64,000 bases of DNA from JADFWK01 sp035527895 (GTDB lineage Bacteria > Desulfobacterota > DSM-4660 > Desulfatiglandales > B25-G16), in assembly GCA_035527895.1 (NCBI GenBank), contig DATKZQ010000046.1:43720-107719 (forward strand). The letters run 5' to 3'. The notes beneath the pieces are model-generated. The model was not told where the DNA came from. It searched no databases and saw only the letters and a list, made by a program, of their open reading frames with translations. Below are positions 16,645-26,239 of the stretch, one piece after another. Position 1 is the stretch's first letter; each line of letters begins with the position of its first letter. The position numbers and the translations under genes were made by a program.

Positions 16645-17286
16645 TCAGACCGATACGATGCCGTGCTTGATGGCGTACTGGACCAGTTCGGCACTGGTCT
16701 TGAGGTTGAGTTCCTCCATCATACGGTACTTGTGGAATTCCACGGTTCTCGTGGAAATATTGAGGTGGACGGCGATTTCCTTGGCCGAGTAACCCTCGGC
16801 CACCAACTGCAGGACCTCTCGCTGCCGGGCTGTGAGCTTGCGCATCACCGGTTCCTGCCGTTGGGCCCCTGCCTTGTAAGATTGCAGCAGTTCCCCGGCA
16901 ACCATGGGGGTGACATAGGTGCGTCCATTCAGGGCTTCACGAATGGCCGTGATCAGCTCAGAGGGCGCTGAATGCTTCAAGACATAGCCCGATGCGCCGG
17001 CTTCAAATGCCCGGCTCGCATAGGTCACGTCCGGGTGCATGGTGAGAAAGACCACTTTGATGTGCGGGTCAGCCTTTTTGATCTGACGGACTGCCTCAAT
17101 GCCGTTGAGCAGTGGCATTGAAATATCGGCAACAACGACATCGGGGCAAAGCTTGGCCGCTGCGGTCACCAGGGCTCGGCCGTTTTCCACTGTGCCGGCC
17201 ACTTCGAACTCGCCTTCCAGGAGGCTTCGTAATCCCTCGAGGATGATCTTATGATCATCGGCCAGTAAAACGCGCGTCTTTTTCAT
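16645..17286 (-). CDS. NarL/LuxR-family response regulator
   Basis: 213 residues. The receiver domain has Asp in VVVADISMPLL, DDH at the N-terminus and Lys in GYVLKHSAP; the LuxR HTH is about 148-205 (LTARQREVLQLVAEGYSAKE, then STRTVEFHKYRMMEELNLKT). It should bind DNA as a phosphorylated dimer. No kinase gene is adjacent. No ribosome site is clear upstream of the ATG at 17286. The palindrome CATCAATTGATG at 17347-17358 is a possible binding site. Confidence 0.92.
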   Translation of the reverse strand: MKKTRVLLADDHKIILEGLRSLLEGEFEVAGTVENGRALVTAAAKLCPDVVVADISMPLLNGIEAVRQIKKADPHIKVVFLTMHPDVTYASRAFEAGASGYVLKHSAPSELITAIREALNGRTYVTPMVAGELLQSYKAGAQRQEPVMRKLTARQREVLQLVAEGYSAKEIAVHLNISTRTVEFHKYRMMEELNLKTSAELVQYAIKHGIVSV

Positions 17287-17346
17287 GAAAAACTAGCGCT
17301 AAATACCCCGCGTGAAGGCACACCTAGCCTTTTGATGGTTGTTTTT

Positions 17347-17376
17347 CATCAATTGATGATTATTTTACATCAATTC
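17347..17376. promoter_or_regulatory. Candidate operator between the response regulator and the VapBC-like module
   Basis: Perfect 12-bp palindrome catcaattgatg (17347-17358), with its half-site catcaatt repeated at 17369-17376. It lies 60 bases before the regulator start and 40 bases before the promoter of the divergent toxin-antitoxin genes. The bound protein is unknown. Confidence 0.4.
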
Positions 17377-17412
17377 TAAAATCTGGTCAAATGAAGCCTC
17401 TAATAATAAGAC

Positions 17413-17441
17413 TTGACACGAGATTCGTGTTGCACTAGAAT
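17413..17441 (+). promoter_or_regulatory. Promoter of the VapBC-like module (leaderless)
   Basis: TTGACA (17413-17418), 17 bases, TAGAAT (17436-17441). The antitoxin ATG begins at 17448, seven bases past the -10 box, at the expected transcription start, and there is no Shine-Dalgarno sequence. Confidence 0.75.
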
Positions 17442-17447
17442 AGTGAC

Positions 17448-17678
17448 ATGAAAAATGTAACAATCACACTCGATGAAAAGGTAGCCGCCTGGGCTCGTAT
17501 CCGCGCTGCGGAACGGGAAAGCAGCGTTTCTCGTCTTGTCGGCGAAATGCTCAAGGAAAGAATGCTCGAAGAAGAGAGCTACCGGGCATCAATGCAGCAT
17601 TATCTTTCTCAATCACCCTGCTTGCTCAAGGAACCTGGTGTCAAGTATCCTAGTCGAGAAGAACTCCATGAGCGTTAA
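17448..17678 (+). CDS. Ribbon-helix-helix antitoxin (VapB-like)
   Basis: 76 residues. The N-terminus MKNVTITLDEKVAAWARIRA and SSVSRLVGEML form a ribbon-helix-helix DNA-binding unit; the C-terminal tail should bind the PIN toxin. Probably translated from a leaderless mRNA. The toxin ATG overlaps its 3' end by 11 bases. Confidence 0.85.
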   Translation: MKNVTITLDEKVAAWARIRAAERESSVSRLVGEMLKERMLEEESYRASMQHYLSQSPCLLKEPGVKYPSREELHER

Positions 17679-18120
17679 GGTCTTTGTTGACACCAATGTT
17701 CTGGTTTATAGCAGGGATGCTTCCGAACCCGAAAAACAGGACCAGGCAATGGCCTGGATGACGCATCTCTGGACATCACAGACAGGTCGATTAAGCTTTC
17801 AAGTCCTCCAAGAGTTTTATTCAACTGTCACGAACAAGCTCCAACCCGGAATGGACCTTCAGAGTGCTCGTGACGACGTGCGGTCTCTATTTGTATGGCA
17901 CCCAATACGCGTTGACGAGGATGTTGTTCAAGGTGCGTGGTTCGTCCAGGATCGATTTAAGCTCTCCTGGTGGGACTCCCTGATCGTATCTGCCGCTCAA
18001 ATTGGTGACTGCCGTTATCTTCTGACTGAAGACCTCCGAGAGACCCAGATGTTTGGCGATGTCCGGGTAATCAATCCTTTCCTTCATTCGCCTGAATCGC
18101 TGAATTTGCAGTCCAAGTAA
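17668..18120 (+). CDS. PIN-domain ribonuclease toxin (VapC-like)
   Basis: 150 residues. PIN domain acidic residues are in VFVDTNVLVYSRD (first Asp), VLQEFY (Glu), WWDSLIVSAA (Asp) and LLTEDL (last acidic pair). VapC-type toxins cut tRNA or rRNA. The ATG at 17668 gives the canonical start MSVKVFVDTN; a longer reading frame upstream is the antitoxin gene in another frame. Confidence 0.9.
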   Translation: MSVKVFVDTNVLVYSRDASEPEKQDQAMAWMTHLWTSQTGRLSFQVLQEFYSTVTNKLQPGMDLQSARDDVRSLFVWHPIRVDEDVVQGAWFVQDRFKLSWWDSLIVSAAQIGDCRYLLTEDLRETQMFGDVRVINPFLHSPESLNLQSK

Positions 18121-19057
18121 TCCTATCTAAATCTAAAGATCTTTTAACCCCACACTTTAAATCAAAGGCATTTACGATTTGTGATTTCTAATTGGTGCTT
18201 TATGTATTTTATCAAAACACCAATCACTATTCACCCTTCACCAATCATCAATCGTAAATTTCATCTTCTGATTACTGCGCACTGCTAACTGTTTACCGGC
18301 CTATAGAATGGGGTCAGGACTTGCAGTATAACATGTATTCTCTATGGCTTGACCCTTGAGAATAAAGTTTCCTGGAGCACTATATTATCTCACCTCTCGA
18401 GGTAATGAAAAAAGACCGCTCTTCATAGACAAGAAAGACTGAAACGTATTCCGTGTGCCACTTTCATCAGTGGAATACGGGGTCCGGCATAAATATTAAG
18501 ATCGCTCCTGATCTGATTTACAGAACTCATAGAAATCGGCAAGCTGGGCTTGGATGGGCAGTTGTTGTATAGGCGGGAAGGAAACCTGGAGGCCATAAGG
18601 TGAAGGCAGTAGCGGAACATTTCTTCGTGATCCTGTTGCCATCAGCCAGAAAGTAAAGGGAATAGAGGAAAGCCGAGAGGCGCTGAGGCCTTTTTTGGGA
18701 TAATAGAAAGAACGGAGAGGTCTTTCATCCGGAACAGGGATAGGGAATAGTTATGTACCTATGCCTGACCATATAGCGCACGGTATTTTTTGGGGATGAT
18801 CATTGGATGGAAGCGCAAAATGCGGTTGCAATAAAAATTCGTTTGACCTCGCCCCTCTTAGAAAGCGTGCCTTGAGCACCGATACCACCACGGCCAAGCG
18901 GTGCGTTGGGAAAATAACCAGAGATGAATGGGGTTTTTCTTTGGGACCGCCCGGAACGGCAAAGCCAAACCCCACATAAGATGCAGGTTATTCTTAAGTG
19001 TTGTAAAGGTGCTATGCCCCTTTATGGATGAAGCGCCACCGCGAAGGACGGGGAGTT
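18121..19057. other. Long intergenic stretch without a recognised gene
   Basis: 937 bases. The left part (18150-18260) holds AT-rich strings such as tttacgattt and its near-complement (aatcgtaaattt), with accaat/attggt inversions, again like degenerate interspersed repeats. No ORF with family resemblance, no promoter or tRNA that I can support. Confidence 0.4.
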
Positions 19058-19792
19058 CTATTCCATGTTCCGGATACGCACTTCAATCCCTTTGACATCC
19101 TTCAGCAACTCAACGAGCTTTGAGGTATCGGTTTTGCCGTAGTGATACGGGTAGAGGATCTTCGGTTTGAAGGTCTTTGCGGCGTCGGCTACCATCTCAG
19201 GCGTCATCGTATAGGGCACGTTCATTGGTAAAAAGGCTATGTCGATATCTCGTAGTTTTTTCATTTCCGGGGTATTTTCAGTATCACCTGCCACGTAAAT
19301 CTTCTTATCGCCAAAGGTGATGACGTAACCATTTCCCACCCCTTTAGGATGAAAGGGGCGCCCATCATTCCCCATGTGGACCACATTATATGCAGGCACC
19401 GTCTCTATGTTCAGGCCTTCAAGCGTTTTTACTTCTCCGTTACGCATGACAATACCGTCTTTGACCTGGCGTGCGCAGGTTTCGGTTAACACCACGACGG
19501 CTTTCTCAGTGCGCACAAGCTCCAGTGCCCGCAGATCGAGGTGGTCGCGGTGTTCATGCGTGAGCAGAATGAGGTCTGCCTTAGGGAGCTTGGTGTAGTC
19601 GGCCAGCCGGGTCCATGGGTCGACGTGGATAACCTTTTCGCCAAAGGTAAACATGAGTGTACCGTGGCCGATGAACGTGATCGTCACGTCACCGGCAGAT
19701 GTCTTTATGGTATCTGCCTCAAAGCCTTGTTGAGCAGAGGCTGCGAGCGGAAATACCGCTACCAGAAGAATGACCAATAACGATCGTTTCAT
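19058..19792 (-). CDS. Exported metallo-beta-lactamase-fold hydrolase (UPF0173-like)
   Basis: 244 residues. A signal peptide (LLVAVFPLAASAQQ) precedes an MBL fold with the zinc motif THEHRDHLD, a single Asp in VAGDTENTP and a late His in PYHYGKTD. The family resembles L-ascorbate-6-phosphate lactonase/UPF0173 proteins; the substrate is unknown and probably periplasmic. AGGAGG six bases upstream supports the start. Monocistronic. Confidence 0.85.
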   Translation of the reverse strand: MKRSLLVILLVAVFPLAASAQQGFEADTIKTSAGDVTITFIGHGTLMFTFGEKVIHVDPWTRLADYTKLPKADLILLTHEHRDHLDLRALELVRTEKAVVVLTETCARQVKDGIVMRNGEVKTLEGLNIETVPAYNVVHMGNDGRPFHPKGVGNGYVITFGDKKIYVAGDTENTPEMKKLRDIDIAFLPMNVPYTMTPEMVADAAKTFKPKILYPYHYGKTDTSKLVELLKDVKGIEVRIRNME

Positions 19793-19962
19793 GCCATACC
19801 TCCTTTGCTGACTTGCTTGATTGATCCAAAACGAACCCTGATAGGGACCTTTATTGCAGTACGTGCAATTGAGAGCCGTTCGATCAGGGGCAATGATCGC
19901 TCGATTTCTCTCTCGTTTGCATCGGCCTACTCATTTCAAATTCGGAGCAAAGAAATGAAATC

Positions 19963-21357
19963 CTACCCGGGTTTTGCAACACCCTCGGGCATACGGTTTG
20001 CTATGTATGGTCGACCGTGACTGTTGAAGTGCTGATAGGCCTGGTACATGAAGGTTCTGAGCGCTGCCTCCCTGCCAGGCTGAAAGGAGCCGTCATAGGA
20101 GATATCGATATAGGGGACGTTGAAGTTGGCCATCAAGGGTTTGGCAATGGAGGAGGTGAGGTTGCTGGGCATGCAGGTAAAGGGAAAGATATTGACAATA
20201 CCGTTGAACCCCCGGTGGGCAACCTCTATAGCCGATGCGATACTGAGGCATGCCTCGGTGCCAACCTCAAATGAGAAGGTATTGCCCCGCTTCAATACCT
20301 TCTCCAAAGCCCCGATCTTGTGATCATCGACAATGTCGATGCAGATACTTACGAGGCGATACAGATTTCTCTGCACCATGTATTGATAGAAGAGCTTGAG
20401 GCTGTGTTTCAGATACCGTAGCAGGGCTTCCTTCGCCTCTCTCAAACGTAGTTTTCTCAGGTTTAACCTGAGTGCAGTTTTGGCCAGCCTGACTTGCTCA
20501 TAGGTGATGTAGTTGATCCATTCGCCAATGGAGGCGTTCACCGCCTCGGCACCATATTTCTCGAGGGTTCGAATGGTATCCTGGTTGGATCTCAGGTGTG
20601 ACCTCACGTAGATCTCTCCGACCACTGCTACGACTGGTTTTCGGGGAATCCGGGGGTCGATGATCTCCTTTCCTTGCGCAACGATTCGTATGAGGTCGTT
20701 TCGAATAGCTGAGAGAGCTTGGTTGGAGGAGTTTCTGGAGAAAGACCGGGCCATCTCCTCCGTTGCTTCTTCGATAAAGGAATCGGCCATACCCTCCTTT
20801 TTCTCATAGGGTCTGATGCGCCAGAGTAATCTGTCGAGTATGTCACCAACCACAACGGAGAGGTAGCCTGCCTTGTAAAAGTGCTGTATCTTTCCCTTCG
20901 GTATCAGACCATTGAGCGCATACCCGTCATCTGCCGTGAGCGTGGTTATCTTGAGCTTGCCCAGATCGGGTAGAGAGTCGAGGATTATGCGGTGGTATTT
21001 GTTGTACATGCCAAAACGGCAGGGACCGTTGGACTCAGGCATAAAATAGATATAGTTTTCAGGATCAAATCGGTCTCCGAGCCGCTCCTTCTCCCGTTTC
21101 ATGAACATGAGGATGTCCCCCAGGGTCACAACACAGGGGAAGCACTCTTTGCCTGAGGTGAACTCTTTGCCCAGATCGAGACCCTCATAGGTATCCATAA
21201 CGGCGGAGTTAATACCAAAGCCGCGGAACACCCCTGCCATGAGGCGACACCCGACGCGGTTCATCTCGGGAATCAGGCAGGTCTTTCCTTCAACGTTAAA
21301 TCTTCCAACACCCTCAGATATGACCTGAAAAACGTTTGATCGATCTCCTGTTTTCAT
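19963..21357 (-). CDS. Acyl-CoA dehydratase activase-related protein (DUF2229/HgdB-BcrB-like)
   Basis: 464 residues. The sequence (CLIPEMNRVGCRLMAGVFRG, GKECFPCVVTLGDI, PESNGPCRFGMYNKYHR, FPFTCMPSNLTSSI) carries the conserved Cys positions of the dehydratase-like module found at the C-terminal end of large 2-hydroxyacyl-CoA dehydratase activases. These proteins bind an [4Fe-4S] cluster and take part in radical dehydration or benzoyl-CoA-type chemistry; here the ATPase half is absent, so it may work with an activase encoded elsewhere. Present mostly in anaerobes. No adjacent partner gene. Confidence 0.8.
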   Translation of the reverse strand: MKTGDRSNVFQVISEGVGRFNVEGKTCLIPEMNRVGCRLMAGVFRGFGINSAVMDTYEGLDLGKEFTSGKECFPCVVTLGDILMFMKREKERLGDRFDPENYIYFMPESNGPCRFGMYNKYHRIILDSLPDLGKLKITTLTADDGYALNGLIPKGKIQHFYKAGYLSVVVGDILDRLLWRIRPYEKKEGMADSFIEEATEEMARSFSRNSSNQALSAIRNDLIRIVAQGKEIIDPRIPRKPVVAVVGEIYVRSHLRSNQDTIRTLEKYGAEAVNASIGEWINYITYEQVRLAKTALRLNLRKLRLREAKEALLRYLKHSLKLFYQYMVQRNLYRLVSICIDIVDDHKIGALEKVLKRGNTFSFEVGTEACLSIASAIEVAHRGFNGIVNIFPFTCMPSNLTSSIAKPLMANFNVPYIDISYDGSFQPGREAALRTFMYQAYQHFNSHGRPYIANRMPEGVAKPG

Positions 21358-21651
21358 TTCCAGACCCTGTTCCAGCTACAGGTAACTCCAACCCAGAACC
21401 CCCCGGTCTAGAGCGTTCCAGTTGCAGAACAGTATTCTGTTCACCAGGCGTTATGGGGGGCCAAACCGCCCTGCGGACTAGTTCTGAGACCGTTTCGTGG
21501 TTTATTGAGTCTAAGAAAAAAGGCGCCGATGTGTCAATGAGAAAAGCCTCTGAATCCGTTGCCTGGTCTGCGGCTGAAGTTGAATGAAACACGCAGGAAG
21601 GTGGGTCCGCGGCCATGTGATAGGGAGGGGGGTTTCTGTTCGAGGCGGTTT

Positions 21652-22617
21652 TCACTGAGCTGGGGTCACGTTGGGGCAAGCATAGGAACTTACCCCCAGT
21701 GATTGACTCAACCGATGTTGGAGCGCTATTTGATTCTGGCGCTCCCTTTTCTTGCACCGGAGGTAATCCGCCTTGTTCAATTCGAACAGTTGCCTTCGAT
21801 ACCGGTCTGTTAAATCGTACCACCGGCTGATGCGCTGTTTGAACCGCTCATCATCAGGGTATAGAAGGGTATCGAGGTAGGCCCGAATCGCTAAGTAGTA
21901 GCGAACGGCATTGCGTTCAATCATACCCCTGGTTCCGCCTACGTAGACCGGATTGCCTTGCTCATCGGTTTTGATTACCGTAAAGCCCACCTTGTTATAT
22001 CCAATTGTCTGGTAGTAGATTTTGATTCCAAGGCGCGCTGAAAAGCCGCTGCGGTAGGAATAGCTGTAATGGGCAATAGTCTTGCCTTCTTCTGCCGGCA
22101 TCGCCTCGAATTCAATCCGGTAATCCTTTGTGTTAAAGGGACCCTCATCAGCAGTTAGAAGAAGCTTGAGGTATGCCGAGGTATGTTCGATGACCCGAAA
22201 GTCAAAGTCGAACTGATATGCATCTTCAGGGGCCTGGTAGGTCTTTGGTCCGCTGTAAAACGTAAGGAAATATTGGTCCGTAGACCTTCTCCAGGTACAA
22301 GCCTTGATATTGTAATGAACAGATACCATATCACACCAGTTCCTTGGTGCTGTAAGCGCATCTTGCACCGTCTTGAACGGATGTTCAATAAAACCGTAGA
22401 CCTCGCCGCGAAAAACATCTCCCTCCTCAGAAGACTCGATACAGATGGGGACGCCGTACTTGCCTTTGGCCGGCTTCGTCTCTATTTCCCGGCACTTGTC
22501 GAGAAGGATTTCATAAGCAGGCTGGGCCGGTTGAGTGGTATGAACAGGAGTGCACCATAGAAGACCTGTTACAAATATGACACTGAGTGTGATTGATAAG
22601 CGATATCTCATAAACAT
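21652..22617 (-). CDS. Exported protein of unknown function, possibly START/SRPBCC-like
   Basis: About 321 residues from the ATG at 22617. A signal peptide (LSITLSVIFVTGLLWCTPVH) is followed by a mostly beta region (GEVYGFIEHPFKTVQDAL, FYSGPKTYQAPEDAYQFDFD, IAHYSYSYRSGFSARLGIKI) whose pattern recalls START-like lipid-binding folds; recognition is weak. The C-terminus is helical and basic. A GTG 57 bases upstream would add residues before the signal peptide, so I prefer 22617. Confidence 0.6.
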   Translation of the reverse strand: MFMRYRLSITLSVIFVTGLLWCTPVHTTQPAQPAYEILLDKCREIETKPAKGKYGVPICIESSEEGDVFRGEVYGFIEHPFKTVQDALTAPRNWCDMVSVHYNIKACTWRRSTDQYFLTFYSGPKTYQAPEDAYQFDFDFRVIEHTSAYLKLLLTADEGPFNTKDYRIEFEAMPAEEGKTIAHYSYSYRSGFSARLGIKIYYQTIGYNKVGFTVIKTDEQGNPVYVGGTRGMIERNAVRYYLAIRAYLDTLLYPDDERFKQRISRWYDLTDRYRRQLFELNKADYLRCKKRERQNQIALQHRLSQSLGVSSYACPNVTPAQ

Positions 22618-22710
22618 GTTACGCTCTTGTCTGCAGGTCGTTAGCTCGAATTCGGCGCTGTTGGTTAGCTCCACGCCCCCGATGATAGCTCCATGGACCT
22701 AAATTTCCGG

Positions 22711-23008
22711 TAACACTTTAGCTCTTTGAAAAGGCAGCGCTCCTGCCCACTTGCTGATGCCCAGTGGCTATTCGTAACGGAACCCAGGGGACTAAGCATG
22801 GAGATATCTTTTTTTGCTCTGCCCTCTAAACAAGGCCTCGTACAGGGCCGTTTCAAACCGACGCACCTCCCGATAACCCTTAGCACTAAGGTTGCAGCCT
22901 GTGTGCGCCGTTTTGAAACGCCCACTGCTCTGAACGATGGGAGGACAGAGTCAAAAAAAGATATCTCCATGCTCAGCTTAAGATCAATTTCAAAGAGCTA
23001 AAGTGTTA
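22711..23008. repeat. 298-bp imperfect palindrome (MITE-like or structured RNA)
   Basis: The outer 21 bases (taacactttagctctttgaa plus one, 22711-22731) are perfectly inverted at 22988-23008. Inside, agcatggagatatctttttt (from 22795) pairs with its complement ending near 22972, gggccgtttcaaacc pairs with the region near 22910, and the centre is CCTTAG-CA-CTAAGG near 22885. The left arm has about 50 extra bases. No ORF. Confidence 0.75.
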
Positions 23009-23143
23009 CAATTTCCGTATAAATAACGTGTGTTAAGAGACATGGAGAGCGCAAGAACAATCCGACACTTTGAATCTACCAAAGGCCCTACCCCTTATGT
23101 TATCGGCAACGGTTTCAAAATGCAAATTACTTGCCAGCACTTC

Positions 23144-23191
23144 ACTCGCCTTCGCCAGGATGCCCCGTGCGGAAGCACGGGGAGCTTCACT
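23144..23191. repeat. 48-bp hairpin repeat, copy 1
   Basis: Identical over 48 bases to 37820-37867. The core is the hairpin CCCCGTGC-GGAA-GCACGGGG. It lies between the 298-bp palindrome and the CDF gene. Confidence 0.75.
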
Positions 23192-23292
23192 GCTTTGGGG
23201 GTGCCTATCGTCGAATGAAACGGTAACGGCTGCCGATCTTATCGGCCGGGAAAGGATAGTCTATTAATGTTGAGCGAGATTAAAGGCGGCAG

Positions 23293-24234
23293 TTACCTGC
23301 TCTGCTCATGCTCAGTCTCCTTTTCATCGAAGATCGGGTCCACGTGCACGATGACCCGTTCAATATCGGCAACATCTTTCATCAATGTGTGTTCTACTGC
23401 CTTAGCGATGCCATGCCCCTCGTTTACCGTTAGCTGGCCGTCGACCATGATGTGGACTTCCATCTGGTGCAGCCCCCCGGAGGTTCGGACCCTGAGATCA
23501 TGCATGGCAATCACTCCATCCACACCGAGGGTAATCTCACTTATTGTCTTCAGGATTTCCCGCGGAGGCGCTGTGTCGGTGAACTCACGCACCGTTCCCT
23601 TGAGGATATCCAGGCCGACCTTAATGATGAAAAACGACACAAACAGGGCCGCGTAGGCGTCGAGAATGTGCCAGGAAGGTTTTATGTTCGCCCCAGCCAC
23701 GCCAAGCAACACGGCTACAGATGAGAGGGCGTCTGACCGCTGATGCCACGCGTTGGCCATGACCAGCGAGCTTTTGATGCGCCTTGCAACCCGCACGGTG
23801 TAGTGAAACAAGGCCTCCTTCAAGCCCACAGAAACACCGGCAGCGACCAGGGCCAGAAGGGTAGGGTGGTACTCGGTGTGACGGTAAATATTAAAGGAGG
23901 CTTGTATCCCCAGGTACAGGGCCGTAGCAATAAGTGCGATACCCACGATACCGGAAGCCAGGGTTTCGAGGCGAGCATGACCAAACTGGTGCTGTTCGTC
24001 GGGGGCTTTTCGACCGATCCTCAGGCCAAGCAAAACAACGGCATCAGTAAAGAGATCAGAGAAAGAGTGGACGGCGTCTGCAATGAGGGCCTGGCTGTGG
24101 CCGAATATACCTGCCAAGAACTTGAAGGCAATAAGGAAGACATTAACGCACACGGCGAGGAGCGTCACCCATTTACCGGCTCGAGCTGCGCCTGTTTCAG
24201 ACGTGGGCTGGGGTTTTTCCGTTGAAGATAACAT
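23293..24234 (-). CDS. Cation diffusion facilitator (CDF) metal efflux protein
   Basis: About 313 residues. Six membrane segments carry the two HxxxD-type metal sites: ADAVHSFSDLFTDA in TM2 and NAWHQRSDALSSVA in TM5. The C-terminal cytoplasmic ferredoxin-like domain (GVDGVIAMHDLRVRTSGGLH) binds regulatory metal. It exports Zn2+, Fe2+ or Mn2+ in exchange for protons. The ATG at 24234 places the first TM segment correctly. Its promoter is at 24304-24333. Confidence 0.92.
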   Translation of the reverse strand: MLSSTEKPQPTSETGAARAGKWVTLLAVCVNVFLIAFKFLAGIFGHSQALIADAVHSFSDLFTDAVVLLGLRIGRKAPDEQHQFGHARLETLASGIVGIALIATALYLGIQASFNIYRHTEYHPTLLALVAAGVSVGLKEALFHYTVRVARRIKSSLVMANAWHQRSDALSSVAVLLGVAGANIKPSWHILDAYAALFVSFFIIKVGLDILKGTVREFTDTAPPREILKTISEITLGVDGVIAMHDLRVRTSGGLHQMEVHIMVDGQLTVNEGHGIAKAVEHTLMKDVADIERVIVHVDPIFDEKETEHEQSR

Positions 24235-24303
24235 AAGATTTGTTATTGTGTATGAGCGCCTGAGACTAAAAAGTGCTTGGTCCAAGGTGCAAGGATAGCC
24301 AAT

Positions 24304-24333
24304 AGCATATGAATCGATGCGTTTGTGTGTCAA
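24304..24333 (-). promoter_or_regulatory. Promoter of the CDF gene
   Basis: CC-TTGACA (box 24333-24328), 18 bases, TATGCT (24309-24304), about 65 bases before the ATG. Confidence 0.55.
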
Positions 24334-24488
24334 GGGAAAAAAGAACCGCACTATGCACCGGGACTCTATGCGGTACTGTAACAGAGATTCATGAACATCG
24401 GATGAAAGATCTATGATTCCAAAAAAAGGCGAGCTACAAGTGAAGCCCTGCCCTTGCGGGCGGAGTATCCTGGCGTCTTCAAGAAAGG

Positions 24489-25565
24489 CTAAGTACTGGC
24501 CTCCTGCTCGCGGGTCTCTTTTCTGTTAAAGAAAGCCTTAATAACAGCATGCACCAGGGTGGCAAGGGGCACGGCAAAGATCAGTCCCCAGAACCCCCAT
24601 AACCCTCCGAACACGAGCACTGCCGAGATGATAGCTACCGGGTGCAAATTCACCACCCCGGAAAGCAGCAGGGGGGCCAGCAGATTTCCGTCCAACAGCT
24701 GTATGATGCTGTATGCGATCAGGGCGTAAACAAACTCGGCAGACAGGCCCCACTGGAAGTAGGCTACCAGTGCCACCGGCAGATACATGACGGCGGCGCC
24801 GATATACGGGATGAGAACTGACAGGCCAACAAGAAGGGCGAGCAGCATGGCAAACTCAAACTTCAAGGCCAGGAAAGTAATGTATGTTGCCACCCAGATG
24901 ATTATGATTTCCCAGATCTTGCCCCGAACATAGTTTCCAATTTGCCGGTTCACCTCGTGCCATACTTCCGTTGCCAAGCCCCGATTCTCAGGCAAGAAAC
25001 CGCCCAGCCAGTGCAGGATGGCTGTCTTGTCTTTCAGGAAAAAGAACACGAGAAAGGGTACGAGAATCAGGTAGACGATAACGGAAATCACACCGCGCAC
25101 CGATGCCAGAGACATAGAGAGCAGGCGCTGGCCAGCGCTGGTGAGCTCAGAGCTAAGAAAGATTATGATGTTTCTGATCTGTGCCTCGGAAATGAAATCC
25201 GGGTACCGCTCCGGCAGAAGCATCAATGCCTTCTGTATCCCGCCAATCATAGAAGGCAGTTGCTGAAACAGCTGGCGAATCTGATCTGATAGCAAAGGGA
25301 GGAAACCTATCAGCAAAACGACCAGGCAGACCAGGAACATTACAAATACTACTACTACTGAAATTCTCCGTGGGATGTGCACGCGCACCAACAGAGACAC
25401 GAAGCTGTCCAGCAAAAAGGCGATCACAATCCCGGCGAAGACCGGAAGCAGCATTTTTCCCAGGAGCAATATTGTGACGAGCCCCAGGATGAGCAGTAAT
25501 CCGAGGATGATCACCTGGGGATCGGATAAGTATTTCTTTATCCACTCAAGCAATAACTTTTTCAT
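24489..25565 (-). CDS. AI-2E/PerM-family transporter
   Basis: 358 residues with about eight membrane segments. Family features: LLILGLVTILLLGKMLLPVF at the N-terminus, a long amphipathic middle (RQLFQQLPSMIGGIQKAL), and the signature GLSVLIPYIGAAVMYLPVAL and VYALIAYSIIQLLDGNLLAP. Members export autoinducer-2 or act as Na+/H+ antiporters; which applies here is unknown. Monocistronic. Confidence 0.88.
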   Translation of the reverse strand: MKKLLLEWIKKYLSDPQVIILGLLLILGLVTILLLGKMLLPVFAGIVIAFLLDSFVSLLVRVHIPRRISVVVVFVMFLVCLVVLLIGFLPLLSDQIRQLFQQLPSMIGGIQKALMLLPERYPDFISEAQIRNIIIFLSSELTSAGQRLLSMSLASVRGVISVIVYLILVPFLVFFFLKDKTAILHWLGGFLPENRGLATEVWHEVNRQIGNYVRGKIWEIIIIWVATYITFLALKFEFAMLLALLVGLSVLIPYIGAAVMYLPVALVAYFQWGLSAEFVYALIAYSIIQLLDGNLLAPLLLSGVVNLHPVAIISAVLVFGGLWGFWGLIFAVPLATLVHAVIKAFFNRKETREQEAST

Positions 25566-25954
25566 GTCTCTCAGCTACCAAGAATACCCGTTGAGGTGTC
25601 TGTGGGGTCAAGAGAGCGCCGGTCAGACGCCAAGGGCCGATTTGCACGGCTCGCCGGCCCAGAAGCCGGCATCCGCGTGTCACAGCCTGCAATTCTACCT
25701 GCACATACATGACATATGCTCGCCAGAACATCAACCGTTTTTTCCGGCAGGTGCTTTCATGGATGTTCACCCCGGCCACCCGCGCGTTACATAAGGGGCT
25801 CGAATGCGCCCCTCGCTCTTGCCCTCGACCACTCCATCTGGTCCTCTTCAAAATGAATCTGTGTCCGTAACAAGCTTCTACCTCCATAATACTATAATGT
25901 AATCAGCAAGTTATACAACATCTTTCTTGCCCGCAAAAAAGGGTAGATTGCGGC

Positions 25955-26239
25955 ATGCCCAGACCGCTGCGAATACAATACCCTGGTGCATGGTGCCATG
26001 TCATGAATCGAGGGAGGGGGGGTGAGCCTATTTTCACCCACAAAGGTGACTGCGAACGATTTGCCGGACTCTTAAAGGAAACCGCCGGGACCTGGAATCT
26101 GCAAATTTCGGCCTTCTGTTTGCTGTCCAACCATGATCATCTCTTGGTCCAGACACCGGATGCCAATCTCTCCCGATGTATGCGGCACATCGACGGCGTC
26201 TACACCCAGCACTTCAAACGTGCTCACAGTTGCGGTTGA
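25955..26239 (+). pseudogene. Remnant of a second RAYT (Y1) transposase
   Basis: 94 residues of the transposase N-terminus (MPRPLRIQYPGAWCHVMNRG, HUH motif LLSNHDHLLV) end at a TGA before the catalytic Tyr region. A later frame near 26252-26325 (LKDTVENIFKRLSKSQWVPF) looks like the normal C-terminus of this family, so the middle seems deleted. Not related at sequence level to the intact copy at 11458. Confidence 0.75.

Noticed and set aside
26237..26239. TGA in the second RAYT fragment as Sec
   Set aside because: The following codons do not continue the transposase, and the middle part of the gene is missing. It is simply a broken gene.
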